This document shows positions 27,583-36,548 of a stretch of 64,000 bases of DNA, one piece after another. Made by a program: the position numbers and the translations under genes. The stretch is from Algoriphagus mannitolivorans DSM 15301 (GTDB taxonomy: Bacteria > Bacteroidota > Bacteroidia > Cytophagales > Cyclobacteriaceae). The stretch is from assembly GCF_000429425.1 (NCBI RefSeq), contig NZ_AUBV01000007.1, positions 270,315-334,314 on the forward strand, given 5' to 3'. A model generated the notes under the pieces. The model searched no databases, had not been told where the DNA came from, and worked only from the letters and a program-made list of their open reading frames with translations. The number at the start of each line of letters is the position of its first letter. Position 1 is the stretch's first letter.

Positions 27583-28785
27583 ATGGTTTACGATATTGTA
27601 ATTGTTGGTGGTGGAATTGTCGGCTTAGCCACTGGATTGAAAATTCAACAGAAGAATCCTTCCTTGAAAATTGCAGTCTTGGAAAAAGAGGATCAATTGG
27701 CTAAACATCAAACCGGAAACAATTCAGGAGTGATTCACTCCGGACTTTACTATAAGCCAGGATCCTTAAAAGCTACCAACTGCATCAACGGATACCATGA
27801 ATTAGTGCAGTTCTGCCAAACTGAAAAAATCCCTTTTGAGATTACGGGAAAGGTGGTTGTCGCAACTCGAGAAGAGCAAAAGCCTTTGCTAGACATCTTA
27901 CTGGAAAGAGGTCTTCAAAATGGCTTAAAAGGCACTCGCAAAATAACATTAGAGGAGCTTAAGGAATATGAACCTTATTGCGCGGGAGTGGCAGCCATTC
28001 ATGTTCCCCAAACTGGAATTGTTGATTATTACCAGGTTGCTTTGGCCTATGGCCGGAAAATTATTCAAAACGGAGGTCAGATTTTTTTAAATCATAAAGT
28101 ACTGAAAATAAACCAGAAGAATAATATCAATTATATTGAAACTTTCAATAAAACCTTTGAAGCCAAGCTGGTGATCAATTGTGCAGGTTTGTATTCTGAT
28201 AAGGTGGCAAGAATGAATGATGAGTCCATCGATGATGTAAAAATCATTCCTTTCCGTGGGGAATATTACAAGTTGAAAGAGGATCGTGAATACCTCGTCA
28301 AAAATCTGATTTACCCAGTTCCTGATCCCAATTTTCCTTTTTTGGGAGTTCATTTTACTCGAATGAAAAAAGGTGGTGTGGAAGCAGGCCCCAATGCAGT
28401 TTTGGCCTTCCGAAGAGAAGGATATAAAAAATCTCAAATTAACCTTAGTGAGCTTGCCGAAACTTTGGCATGGCCTGGTTTTCAAAAAGTAGCTGGTAAA
28501 TATTGGAGAACGGGATTTGGAGAACTTTACAGATCTTTTTCCAAATCCGCTTTCACTAAAGCTCTGCAGGAATTAATTCCAGAAATTCAGGAATCTGATT
28601 TGGTCGAAGGTGGCGCAGGTGTTCGTGCACAAGCCTGCGATCGAACTGGCGGTTTGTTGGATGATTTTGCTATCCGTGAATCTGCGTTTGCGATCAACGT
28701 TTTAAATGCACCTTCTCCTGCTGCAACCAGCTCCCTCTCGATCGGAGGAACTGTGGCGGATATGGCGGTCAAAAGATTTCAATAA
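27583..28785 (+). CDS. lhgO: L-2-hydroxyglutarate oxidase
   Basis: 400 residues. FAD-binding GGGIVGLATGLKI at residues 8-20, then KHQTGNNSGVIHSGLYYKPGSLKA, a hallmark of the LhgO branch of the DAO family, and C-terminal GAGVRAQACDRTGGLLDDF and NAPSPAATSSLSIGG. It oxidises L-2-hydroxyglutarate to 2-oxoglutarate, passing electrons to quinone or oxygen. It ends back to back with the glutamate-synthase-like gene on the other strand: the stop codons are directly adjacent. Confidence 0.95.
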   Translation: MVYDIVIVGGGIVGLATGLKIQQKNPSLKIAVLEKEDQLAKHQTGNNSGVIHSGLYYKPGSLKATNCINGYHELVQFCQTEKIPFEITGKVVVATREEQKPLLDILLERGLQNGLKGTRKITLEELKEYEPYCAGVAAIHVPQTGIVDYYQVALAYGRKIIQNGGQIFLNHKVLKINQKNNINYIETFNKTFEAKLVINCAGLYSDKVARMNDESIDDVKIIPFRGEYYKLKEDREYLVKNLIYPVPDPNFPFLGVHFTRMKKGGVEAGPNAVLAFRREGYKKSQINLSELAETLAWPGFQKVAGKYWRTGFGELYRSFSKSAFTKALQELIPEIQESDLVEGGAGVRAQACDRTGGLLDDFAIRESAFAINVLNAPSPAATSSLSIGGTVADMAVKRFQ

Positions 28786-30309
28786 TCACTTTAAATGCGG
28801 AAAAACCGAATCCGGGAAAAAGTGGTTGGCAAACTCTACCATTTCATCTCCACGGACTAAATCCTTGATAGTTACTTGGGAAGTGTGGTAATAACCACAG
28901 GCTCCCAGAAGCTCTTTTACTGCATCTATGGTGTTTTTGTGAAAATTGTAAACCCTCTCGGCTTTATCGGAAACGACCAATCCTTTTGCTAAATGCTTAT
29001 CCTGGGTCGCTACACCTGTAGGACAACTATTAGAATTGCATCGTAGGGCCTGAATACATCCTATGCTAAACATAAATGCTCTCGCAGAATTGATCATATC
29101 TGCACCGAGCGCTATGTTTTTGATGATGGAAAAAGCACTTAGGGCTTTTCCTGAAGCCATCAATTTGATTCGGTCCTTTATTCCATATTTCTCTAAAGTG
29201 ATTCTGGCAAAAATCAAAGCCGGCTCCAAAGGAAGACCCACGCTGTCAGAAAACTCCAGCGGTGCAGCTCCGGTCCCTCCTTCCGCTCCGTCAATAGTGA
29301 TGAAATCCGGAAATATGTTCTCGGATTTCATTGCAGAACAGATCTCTTCAAACTCCTCTGTTCTTCCTATACAAAGCTTGAAACCAATCGGTTTCCCATT
29401 GGCTAGCTCACGGAGTCTTTGGATAAAATGAACCAGTTCAATCGGCCCTGAAAATGTAGAATGAGAAGGAGGTGATAAAACAGTTGTTCCTGCCTTTACA
29501 CCTCTGATTTCAGCGATTTCCTTTGTGTTTTTCACACCTGGCAATACACCCCCGTGTCCGGGTTTTGCTCCTTGGGAAAGCTTGAGCTCAATCAGTTTCA
29601 CTTGGGGAATACTCGCTTTTTCTCTGAATTTCTCCGGAGAAAAAAGTCCATTCTCATCCCGACACCCAAAATACCCGGTACCGATTTGCCAACACAGATC
29701 TCCCCCTCCTTCCAAATGATAAGGAGAGATTCCTCCTTCCCCGGTATTATGGAAGAAATTGCCTTTTTTGGCTCCACGGTTTAAGGCCATAATGGCATTC
29801 GAGCTCAAAGAACCAAAGCTCATGGCAGAGATATTCAAAATAGATGCGAGATAAGGCTGGGTACATTCAGGCCCACCAATTAACACACGCGGATCTTCTT
29901 CCAAGGGAGTGATTGCATAGACGCTGTGCCGGAGCGCTACATAGTCCTCTTGGTGAAGATCTCTTTGAGTGCCAAAAGGATGCGTATCATTCACATTTTT
30001 GGCCCTACGATAAGCCAGCGCCCGTAAGTTTCTGGTAAAAGGTCTTCCGCTCGTATTGGACTCAATGAAATATTGCTGGATCTCTGGGCTAAAAGACTCC
30101 AGTATGTATCTAAAATGGCCTACAACGGGGAAATTTCTGAGAATCGCATGTTTTTTTTGGAGGACATCATAGATTCCAATCAATCCTAGAATCCCAATAA
30201 CAGATAGAATCAAATGCCCGAATCTGATGGAAACAATATCATACAGCCACATCAAAAAACTGGTAAAGACAAATAGGGCAATCAGGGAGGATAGGAAAAA
30301 CCTTCTCAT
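28786..30309 (-). CDS. FMN-binding glutamate synthase family protein
   Basis: 507 residues. Two N-terminal membrane segments (residues ~5-50) precede a GltB-like FMN barrel: GEGGISPYHLEGGGDLCWQIGTGYFG, KPGHGGVLPG, TIDGAEGGTGAAP, and the 3Fe-4S cysteines CIQALRCNSNSC (C-x5-C-x4-C). It lacks the amidotransferase domain of true glutamate synthase, so it is a stand-alone ferredoxin-type or archaeal-type synthase-like protein, membrane-attached. The true reaction of this widespread group is uncertain. Both this and lhgO act on compounds around 2-oxoglutarate, but they are convergent, so co-regulation is not shown. Confidence 0.9.
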   Translation of the reverse strand: MRRFFLSSLIALFVFTSFLMWLYDIVSIRFGHLILSVIGILGLIGIYDVLQKKHAILRNFPVVGHFRYILESFSPEIQQYFIESNTSGRPFTRNLRALAYRRAKNVNDTHPFGTQRDLHQEDYVALRHSVYAITPLEEDPRVLIGGPECTQPYLASILNISAMSFGSLSSNAIMALNRGAKKGNFFHNTGEGGISPYHLEGGGDLCWQIGTGYFGCRDENGLFSPEKFREKASIPQVKLIELKLSQGAKPGHGGVLPGVKNTKEIAEIRGVKAGTTVLSPPSHSTFSGPIELVHFIQRLRELANGKPIGFKLCIGRTEEFEEICSAMKSENIFPDFITIDGAEGGTGAAPLEFSDSVGLPLEPALIFARITLEKYGIKDRIKLMASGKALSAFSIIKNIALGADMINSARAFMFSIGCIQALRCNSNSCPTGVATQDKHLAKGLVVSDKAERVYNFHKNTIDAVKELLGACGYYHTSQVTIKDLVRGDEMVEFANHFFPDSVFPHLK

Positions 30310-30358
30310 AGTCTTAGGCTTATTTTGGGTTCAGTAAATTCACCAAGAATTGGTGTAT

Positions 30359-31321
30359 TTAAGTACCAATCAAAAATTGAAATAACCTAGTTTCTGCCCA
30401 GGTAAATTCTTGGCCTTTAAGCATAAAACCTGTATGTCCTCCTCTCAAAGGAGTTTCGAGAAAAATCTCAGCCTTATTAGATGCCAATTCGTATGGATAA
30501 CATGCCTGTCCAAGTAGCGGGTCATTTTTCGCATTGATAATCAAGGTGGGGATTTGGATGTCCTTCATCCAATTGTCTGGACTCACTCCTGAGTAGAAAT
30601 CTTCCGCATTTTTAAATCCATGGATCTTGGCTGTAAAGTGGGTGTCAAACTCATCAAAATCTTGAACACGTCTCAAAAGATCCAAATCAATCAAATCCGG
30701 AAACTGAATTGCCTTGGCTTCCATTTTCTTTTTCAGCTTTCCCAAAAACCTCTTTCTATAAAAACTATTTTCGGGTATTTTCAAAGTAGCAGCGCTGGAG
30801 GGAAGATTACATGGCACAGAATATACGGCTGCTTTGGTAATAAGCGGTGAAAGGTCAAGTCCCTTTTCTCCAAGGTATTTCAGAGTTTGGGCGCCACCCA
30901 TGCTGATTCCCGAAAGAAAAATTTCTTCATAGGCCCCTAAGGAAATGACATGCCTTACCACGGTATCCAAATCATAAGATGCCCCATGATGATACAAAAT
31001 AGGCTGACGGTTCATCTCTCCACCACAAGTCCTATTGTTCCAAACCAACACATCCACCCCTCGGGAATTAAATAGCTTGGCCAAGCCTTTGGCATAATGT
31101 CGATGAGAATCCCCTTCCAGCCCATGGGAAACGATCAGGAGCTGCTTCGAAGCTACTTTAGCCCAATCCAAAAGCAAAAAATCCTCATCTGGAGTATTTA
31201 TTCTTTCCCTGGAATAATGAACGCCCTCTACCTTTCGAAAAAGGCTTGGAACAATTGTCTCCAAATGACCATTGAAAAGATACTTTGGAGGACCTCCATA
31301 AAAAGAAGGCAAAAGAGGCAT
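30359..31321 (-). CDS. Alpha/beta hydrolase, YheT family
   Basis: 320 residues. GHLETIVPSLFR at the N-terminus, LIVSHGLEGDSHRHYAKG, WNNRTCGGEMNR and the nucleophile elbow GISMGG are typical of the YheT/ABHD1-3 family; the acid is probably in IINAKNDPLLG and the His in RGGHTGFM. Family members act on esters or lipids; the substrate of bacterial YheT is not known. Cytoplasmic. Confidence 0.92.
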   Translation of the reverse strand: MPLLPSFYGGPPKYLFNGHLETIVPSLFRKVEGVHYSRERINTPDEDFLLLDWAKVASKQLLIVSHGLEGDSHRHYAKGLAKLFNSRGVDVLVWNNRTCGGEMNRQPILYHHGASYDLDTVVRHVISLGAYEEIFLSGISMGGAQTLKYLGEKGLDLSPLITKAAVYSVPCNLPSSAATLKIPENSFYRKRFLGKLKKKMEAKAIQFPDLIDLDLLRRVQDFDEFDTHFTAKIHGFKNAEDFYSGVSPDNWMKDIQIPTLIINAKNDPLLGQACYPYELASNKAEIFLETPLRGGHTGFMLKGQEFTWAETRLFQFLIGT

Positions 31322-31394
31322 AATTTATATTTTACTTAAAAAAGGAAAGGCTAAAATTCTAATATTCTAGCTCTTAACAAAATAGACAAATCAC

Positions 31395-31748
31395 TTAATT
31401 GACTTTCACGAGAGTGCCTACTTCGGCAATTGCCTGTTCTACTTTGTTAAAAAAGTCATGAAAGTGATCTTGGAACTTGGAAGAAAATCCCTCGGTTTCC
31501 AGGATTTCTTTTCCTTCCTGCAAGGAAATTGTCAGGGGTTCCAAATCGAACATCAGCAAAGTAGGCTTCACTTTATGACGGATTTGCTGGATCATTACCA
31601 TGTCCTGATCCTTGAGCCCTTCGGCATATTTTTCTTTCAATTCCAAAAGACCATTGAAAATGGCTTGAGTAAGTTCTGATCTAAATTCCTCATCCCCCTC
31701 AGCCATTTCCGAGATGCGCTTTGGCAATTCGGTGTAAATTTGGGTCAT
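31395..31748 (-). CDS. Small Hpt-like helical protein
   Basis: 117 residues from the ATG at 31748, whose ATGA overlaps the stop codon of the flavoprotein gene upstream; a longer frame to 31796 would overlap that gene by 17 codons. All helical, with QQIRHKVKPTLLMFDLE (His58) in the place of the phosphorylatable His of a histidine-phosphotransfer domain. Canonical Hpt motifs read HxLKGxS; here HKVKPTL is only similar, so the phosphorelay role is inference. No response regulator or sensor kinase is in this window. Confidence 0.75.
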   Translation of the reverse strand: MTQIYTELPKRISEMAEGDEEFRSELTQAIFNGLLELKEKYAEGLKDQDMVMIQQIRHKVKPTLLMFDLEPLTISLQEGKEILETEGFSSKFQDHFHDFFNKVEQAIAEVGTLVKVN

Positions 31749-32959
31749 AAAATATTTTCTTTCGAAGACTTTCCAGCAAGAAACCCTGTAGACCAAGCGG
31801 CTTGAAAATTAAAGCCTCCTGTAATTCCATCAATATCCAAGACTTCTCCTGCAAAGTATAAATTAGGGTGATATATACTTTCCATATTTTCGGGATTGAC
31901 TTCGTTCAATGGAATCCCTCCTGCGGTGACAAACTCTTCTTTGAACGTAGTTTTTCCTTTCACCTCCAAAATACAGCAAAAAAGGTTTTGGACAAGGCGG
32001 TTAAGTTCCTTTTTTGACAAATTTCGGTACAATTTGCCTTCTTCTATGCCCGATCTATGACAAAGGTGCTCCCACAACCGTGCGGGTATCGAAAACAAGG
32101 CATGCCCACAAACTTTTCTATTCGGGTGAACCTGAATGTATTGCTGCAATTGATTTGAATAATCACCTTCACTCAAGCTCCCGCACCAATTGATAATTGC
32201 CCTCCCTTGATATTGGTGGTCATGGAGCCATTGTGCACCAAAGGCCGATAACTTTAACACTGCTGGACCACTGATACCCCAATGAGTGATTAGCACCGGT
32301 CCTCTGTAAGAGAGCTTCGTTCCTTCAATTCTTACATTAGCATCTCCAACCGAAAGCCCCATCAAGGAACGAATAGGCTCACCGGGAGTATTGAAAGTGA
32401 AAAGGGAAGGAATAGGGTCTTTTATAGTGTGTTTTAAAGAGTTAAGAAAAGAGTAATTATCTGTTTTAGGATTTCCGCCAGTACAAACTATGACTTGATC
32501 TGCTCTGAAAACACCCTTCTCCGTTATCAATTCGTAGTAAGTGGTGGCAGGATTAATTTCTTTTACACCGGTGCTTATTTTGAGATTTATCCCGCTTTTT
32601 TCGGCTGCCTTAAGGAGGGCATCAATGATGGTTTGCGAGGAATCCGTAATCGGGAAAACCCGACCATCCTCTTCGGTTTTCAAGCGAACTCCCCGGGATT
32701 CAAACCAGGCAAAAGTATCCTCTATCGAAAAATGACGAAAGACCTTCTTTAGAAATTTTTCCCCTCTGGGATAATTTTTGACAAGTTTTGAAATTTCCAT
32801 TGGACGATGGGTGACATTACATCTCCCACCGCCGGAAACTTTCACCTTGGAAAGCAGCTTGGGTGTCTTTTCAAAAAGAGTAATCTCCCTTCCTGGTCCG
32901 CTCGCATGAATGGCTGCAAAAAAGCCTGCAGCCCCTCCTCCTATTACAGCAATCTTCAA
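31745..32959 (-). CDS. NAD(P)/FAD-dependent oxidoreductase, HI0933/BaiN-like family
   Basis: 404 residues. FAD-binding GGGAAGFFAAIHA at residues 7-19 and the family motif SGGGRCNVTHRP, with C-terminal FAGEVLDIDGITGGFNFQAAWSTG. Members of the HI0933/YhiN family are flavoproteins of mostly unknown substrate. The start is TTG (32957-32959); a TAA lies five codons upstream with no ATG between. Overlaps the Hpt-like gene by 4 nt, so the two are co-translated. Confidence 0.92.
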   Translation of the reverse strand: MKIAVIGGGAAGFFAAIHASGPGREITLFEKTPKLLSKVKVSGGGRCNVTHRPMEISKLVKNYPRGEKFLKKVFRHFSIEDTFAWFESRGVRLKTEEDGRVFPITDSSQTIIDALLKAAEKSGINLKISTGVKEINPATTYYELITEKGVFRADQVIVCTGGNPKTDNYSFLNSLKHTIKDPIPSLFTFNTPGEPIRSLMGLSVGDANVRIEGTKLSYRGPVLITHWGISGPAVLKLSAFGAQWLHDHQYQGRAIINWCGSLSEGDYSNQLQQYIQVHPNRKVCGHALFSIPARLWEHLCHRSGIEEGKLYRNLSKKELNRLVQNLFCCILEVKGKTTFKEEFVTAGGIPLNEVNPENMESIYHPNLYFAGEVLDIDGITGGFNFQAAWSTGFLAGKSSKENIL

Positions 32960-32991
32960 GATCCAACTAATTTATATTCAATTGATTGGGA

Positions 32992-34527
32992 CTATCGCTT
33001 TCTACCAGTAAATGAACCCAAGATACCCCTGGCCAATTCGCGGAATAAGGTTCTTCCCACCTGTCTGACCATGGTATTTTTGCTCAATTCTTCCAGGAAA
33101 GATTCGTCCTTCTCCGTCCTCTTCGTAGTCTTTGGAGCCGGACCAGGCAATTCAGCCTTTTCCTGTTCTTTTTGAATTTCATTCATTTTTCTATCCAGCA
33201 TTTCAAAAGCTGAATCACGGTCGATATCCTGGTTATATTTTGTAACCAAATCAGAATCTCTGACTACTTTTTCAATTTCAGAATCGGTGAGAATATCCAT
33301 TCGGGTAATCGGTGCTCGCACTAGGGTTCTCGCCAATGGAGTAGGAATCCCCTTTTCATTCAAAGCTGTGACCAAAGCTTCACCGATGCCCATAGAGGTC
33401 AATACCTCTGAGGTTTTATAGAAAGGTGAATCCGGATAGTTTTCAGCTGTTTTAGTAATGGCTTTTCTGTCTTTGGCTGTAAAAGCTCTCAAGGCATGCT
33501 GGACTTTCAGACCTAGCTGACCCAAAACACTATCAGGAACGTCTGTTGGTGTCTGAGTACAGAAATAAACTCCAACACCCTTAGAACGGATCAACTTGAT
33601 AATTGCCTCAATTTTTTCCAATAAGTCTTTGGAAGCATTGTCAAAAACCAGGTGTGCCTCGTCTATAAAGAGACAAAGTTTAGGCTGATCGGAGTCTCCT
33701 TGCTCTGGAAAAGTCTCATAAATCTCAGATAGCAAGCTGAGCATAAAGGTTGAGAAAAGCTTGGGTTTGTTTTGAATGTCTGTCAAGCGGATAATAGATA
33801 TCACTCCTCTACCGTTTTTGGTTCGGACAAAGTCATCCACCTCAAAACTCAATTCTCCAAAAAACTTATCTGCTCCCTGTTGCTCTAACTCAATGATTTT
33901 TCGCATAATGGTACTCACCGAAGCAGTGGATACACGACCAAATTCCTTTTCGATTTCTGCCTTACCCTCATTGGTGACAAATTGAAGAACACGCTTAAAG
34001 TCTTTTAGATCCAGCAAAGGCAAATGATGCAGATCACAATATCTAAAAATCAGAGCCACTACTCCCCTTTGAGTATCATTTAGTTCCAGGATTTGAGAAA
34101 TCAAAACCGGACCGAATTCAGAAACAGTGGCTTTTAAGCGAACTCCCTTCTCATCAGAAATGGACATTAACTCTACCGGCAAGCCTTGAGGTTCATAGTC
34201 CACCCCAATCGTTTCAGATCTTTTTAGAATGAAATCATTGGCTGTACCAGGCATCGCTAATCCCGACAAGTCTCCTTTAAGGTCCATTAAAACCGACGGA
34301 ACACCTTTGAGTGAAAGTTGTTCGGCAATGACTTGCAAGGTTTTGGTTTTTCCTGTACCTGTGGCCCCTGCAATTAATCCATGGCGGTTCATGGTCTTCA
34401 AGGGTATCTTGATCTGGGCGCCGGTTACTGGACTTCCGTCCAATATCCCTGTACCCATGATGATATAATCTTTTTTATAAACTTGACCATCAGCGAGATG
34501 CTGAATAAATTTTTCGGTTGAACTCAT
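32992..34527 (-). CDS. HerA-like helicase/ATPase (DUF853, YjgR family)
   Basis: 511 residues. Walker A GATGTGKTKTLQ, Walker B LFIDEAHLVFD, and the family block FCTQTPTDVPDSVLGQLGLKVQHALRAFT. A Lys/Glu-rich segment near 455-480 leads to a short C-terminal basic tail. YjgR-type proteins belong to the HerA/FtsK ATPases, presumed DNA translocases; their job is unknown. 32 nt upstream of the flavoprotein gene and probably in one transcript with it. Confidence 0.93.
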   Translation of the reverse strand: MSSTEKFIQHLADGQVYKKDYIIMGTGILDGSPVTGAQIKIPLKTMNRHGLIAGATGTGKTKTLQVIAEQLSLKGVPSVLMDLKGDLSGLAMPGTANDFILKRSETIGVDYEPQGLPVELMSISDEKGVRLKATVSEFGPVLISQILELNDTQRGVVALIFRYCDLHHLPLLDLKDFKRVLQFVTNEGKAEIEKEFGRVSTASVSTIMRKIIELEQQGADKFFGELSFEVDDFVRTKNGRGVISIIRLTDIQNKPKLFSTFMLSLLSEIYETFPEQGDSDQPKLCLFIDEAHLVFDNASKDLLEKIEAIIKLIRSKGVGVYFCTQTPTDVPDSVLGQLGLKVQHALRAFTAKDRKAITKTAENYPDSPFYKTSEVLTSMGIGEALVTALNEKGIPTPLARTLVRAPITRMDILTDSEIEKVVRDSDLVTKYNQDIDRDSAFEMLDRKMNEIQKEQEKAELPGPAPKTTKRTEKDESFLEELSKNTMVRQVGRTLFRELARGILGSFTGRKR

Positions 34528-34555
34528 GGTTTATAATTTGAGGATTTTAATCTAC

Positions 34556-34585
34556 AAAAAAACCTTGAGGCAACTCAAGGTTTTT
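34556..34585 (-). terminator. Rho-independent terminator after the DUF4332 gene
   Basis: AAAAACCTTGAG and CTCAAGGTTTTT (34558-34569 with 34574-34585), 4-nt loop, minus strand ends in T7. Confidence 0.85.
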
Positions 34586-34611
34586 AGTTTCAAAAGAACT
34601 TTGGAACTCGC

Positions 34612-35019
34612 TTAATGAGTCACCACAGGGTCTAAAGATTTAGCTTGGGCGATAAAATCTTCTACCTTAGATAAAGCTGGCACCGCTTTCGTCAGGCCTT
34701 TTTCTTCTTGGGTTTTCACCAATGCTGCGTGGAGATTTTCAGGATTTCGATTTCTCAATTCCTTGACGGTATCCACACCGGCCGCTTTTAACAGTTCAGC
34801 AAATTGGCTTGCTACTCCATTAATTCTGAAAAGATCCGCCATATTTACCCAATCCAGAATTTTGCCCTCGTCGATACCAGAGGCTTCAGCGATAGCTTTT
34901 CTTCCTGATTTGCTGGCGCCTTTTTCAAGAAGATTTTCTACTGTAGTTACTCCTGCCTCGGCTAATTTACCTTTGTAAACTTCCCCGATACCTTCGATCA
35001 TCGTGATTGTTTTTCCCAT
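34612..35019 (-). CDS. DUF4332 protein
   Basis: 135 residues. Helix-hairpin-helix rich: IEGIGEVYKGKLAEAGVTTVENLL and INGVASQFAELLKAAGVDTVKELRNRNPENL, the two copies of the DUF4332/HhH pattern. Such domains usually bind DNA without sequence preference; no enzyme motif is visible. Small cytoplasmic protein, own terminator. Common in Bacteroidota and Cyanobacteria; function unknown. Confidence 0.85.
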   Translation of the reverse strand: MGKTITMIEGIGEVYKGKLAEAGVTTVENLLEKGASKSGRKAIAEASGIDEGKILDWVNMADLFRINGVASQFAELLKAAGVDTVKELRNRNPENLHAALVKTQEEKGLTKAVPALSKVEDFIAQAKSLDPVVTH

Positions 35020-35151
35020 TGTTTAGTGATTAAGTGTTTAAAATTTGGATAAGGAATCTGAAAGTTATTTTCCTTATTTGATCTTAAAATAGCTACAATT
35101 TTTTGTATACAAAATGAAAATGAATTTTATCTATCACCTGAAAAGGAAATT

Positions 35152-35159
35152 TAACTTTG
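35152..35159 (+). promoter_or_regulatory. Putative -7 box of the zinc-ribbon protein gene
   Basis: TAACTTTG, exact TAnnTTTG, 52 nt before the proposed TTG start. No -33 box at the right distance. Confidence 0.35.
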
Positions 35160-35210
35160 TGGTCATCTACCTGTTTCTTAATTTCGAAAAGTCCTATCAA
35201 CAGTATTCCC

Positions 35211-35909
35211 TTGACTCACAAATTCCTAGTATCGCTTTTCTTTATTTTAGCTTCATTTTCCAGTTTCAGTTATGCTCAGGTAAATCTGGGACAAACAGAT
35301 CGCTGGATGACAGGTGCCTTGGCAGCAATGGAGCGAAAGGATTATCAGACGGCCAACTCCATTTTCAGAAATTTGATCGATTCAGGGCTTCCGCTTCCAG
35401 AAGAAATGCCTTACTATTTCTCTGAGACGCTTTTTGAGTTGGGCCAATATGACAATAGCCAAAACTTCCTGAACAAATACCTGGAGTTGACCGGGTTTAA
35501 CGGTAAAAACTATCAAGGAGCTTCTGAGCTTAAGAAAAGACTGGAAAAGCCTCTGTCCGAAATCAAGGCCTGTCCATTATGTGACCTGCGAGGATATGAA
35601 TTTCAAACCTGTTTCACCTGTGAAGGAGCCAAAGAAATAGAACAGGTGTGTAATTATTGTAAAGGTAAAAATGTCGTCGGCTGCAGCAGATGTGGAGCCA
35701 CAGGAATGATCAAGAAAGTCAATGTCTTTAACATCGTTGAATTCTACGAATGTGAAAGATGTTCGGGAAAGGGAAGACTCACCTGCCCCGAATGCAATGG
35801 AACGGGAAAAGAGGTAAGTGACTGCAAAACCTGCAAGGGATCCGGTAAATTGACTTCCGACCAACTTTGCGATCACAAGCCCCATGTTCACGTAGGTGAA
35901 TCAAAATAA
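35211..35909 (+). CDS. Secreted DnaJ-type zinc-ribbon protein
   Basis: 232 residues. Start taken as TTG at 35211 because it directly opens a signal peptide (THKFLVSLFFILASFSSFSYAQ); the frame extends further upstream without an ATG. Residues ~35-120 are a TPR-like helical part (AAMERKDYQTANSIFRNL, LGQYDNSQNFLNKYLEL). From ~130 on there are about ten CxxC pairs (CPLCDLRG, CFTCEG, CNYCKG, CSRCGATG, CERCSGKG, CPECNGTG, CKTCKGSG), like the DnaJ central zinc-binding region. No J-domain. A periplasmic location for such a domain is unusual; it may act as a thiol or zinc-dependent chaperone (inference). Confidence 0.8.
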   Translation: MTHKFLVSLFFILASFSSFSYAQVNLGQTDRWMTGALAAMERKDYQTANSIFRNLIDSGLPLPEEMPYYFSETLFELGQYDNSQNFLNKYLELTGFNGKNYQGASELKKRLEKPLSEIKACPLCDLRGYEFQTCFTCEGAKEIEQVCNYCKGKNVVGCSRCGATGMIKKVNVFNIVEFYECERCSGKGRLTCPECNGTGKEVSDCKTCKGSGKLTSDQLCDHKPHVHVGESK

Positions 35910-35930
35910 AAATCCCGCCGAAGCGGGATC
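35908..35930 (-). terminator. Terminator of the TPR lipoprotein gene
   Basis: ATCCCGC and GCGGGAT (35912-35918 with 35923-35929) around a TTCG tetraloop on the minus strand, followed by TTTTTATTTT. The stem also lies right after the zinc-ribbon gene, so it may serve both. Confidence 0.75.
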
Positions 35931-35935
35931 TAGTA

Positions 35936-36538
35936 TCATTTGCAATATTTCTTCAGTGCCTCATCTGCCCCTGGATATTCCAAAACAGAGGCGAGTTTGA
36001 AATCCTCACAGGCCTGTTTTTTCATTTCCAGGGCAATTTTTAACATTCCTCTATTGAAATAGGCCTGGCCAAATTCATCGTCCAATTTAATGGCATTTCC
36101 ATAAGCATTTAAAGCTTCCCCAGTCATTCCCATATGATGTAATGCCCTCCCTTTCAAAAAAGAAGCCATGGCTGGAGCTCCCGGAATTTCTTCGGCTTTA
36201 GAAGCATATAATAAGGCAGAACCATAATTTTTTTGTTGGATCTGTACATTCGATAAGCTCAGCAGTACTTGAAAATTGTTGGGGTCCTGAGCTAATGCAC
36301 TTTCAAAATCGGCTTGTGCCTTGGCATAATCTCCCATTTCCTGATAAGCTCTACCTCTGTTGTAAAGCATAATGACATCCGTGGGATTATTTTTCAGGTT
36401 ATTAGTATAAGTCTGAACGGCCTCTTCAAACTGCCCGTTTTCAAAATACCGATCTGCCGGATCTTTTTGTTGTTCCGAACACGAAAACAAAGTCCCGACC
36501 AGAGCCGGGACCAAAATTATTTTACTCCAATATTTCAT
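35936..36538 (-). CDS. TPR-repeat lipoprotein
   Basis: 200 residues. Lipobox GTLFSC (Cys20), then five tetratricopeptide repeats (AVQTYTNNLKNNPTDVIMLYNRGRAY, DYAKAQADFESALAQDPNNFQVLLSL and so on, marked by the regular W/L-G-Y-A-P pattern). Periplasmic or outer-membrane scaffold; partner not known. Ten nt downstream of dapD on the same strand, so probably co-transcribed with it. Confidence 0.9.
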   Translation of the reverse strand: MKYWSKIILVPALVGTLFSCSEQQKDPADRYFENGQFEEAVQTYTNNLKNNPTDVIMLYNRGRAYQEMGDYAKAQADFESALAQDPNNFQVLLSLSNVQIQQKNYGSALLYASKAEEIPGAPAMASFLKGRALHHMGMTGEALNAYGNAIKLDDEFGQAYFNRGMLKIALEMKKQACEDFKLASVLEYPGADEALKKYCK

Positions 36539-36548
36539 ACTAGTTGGT

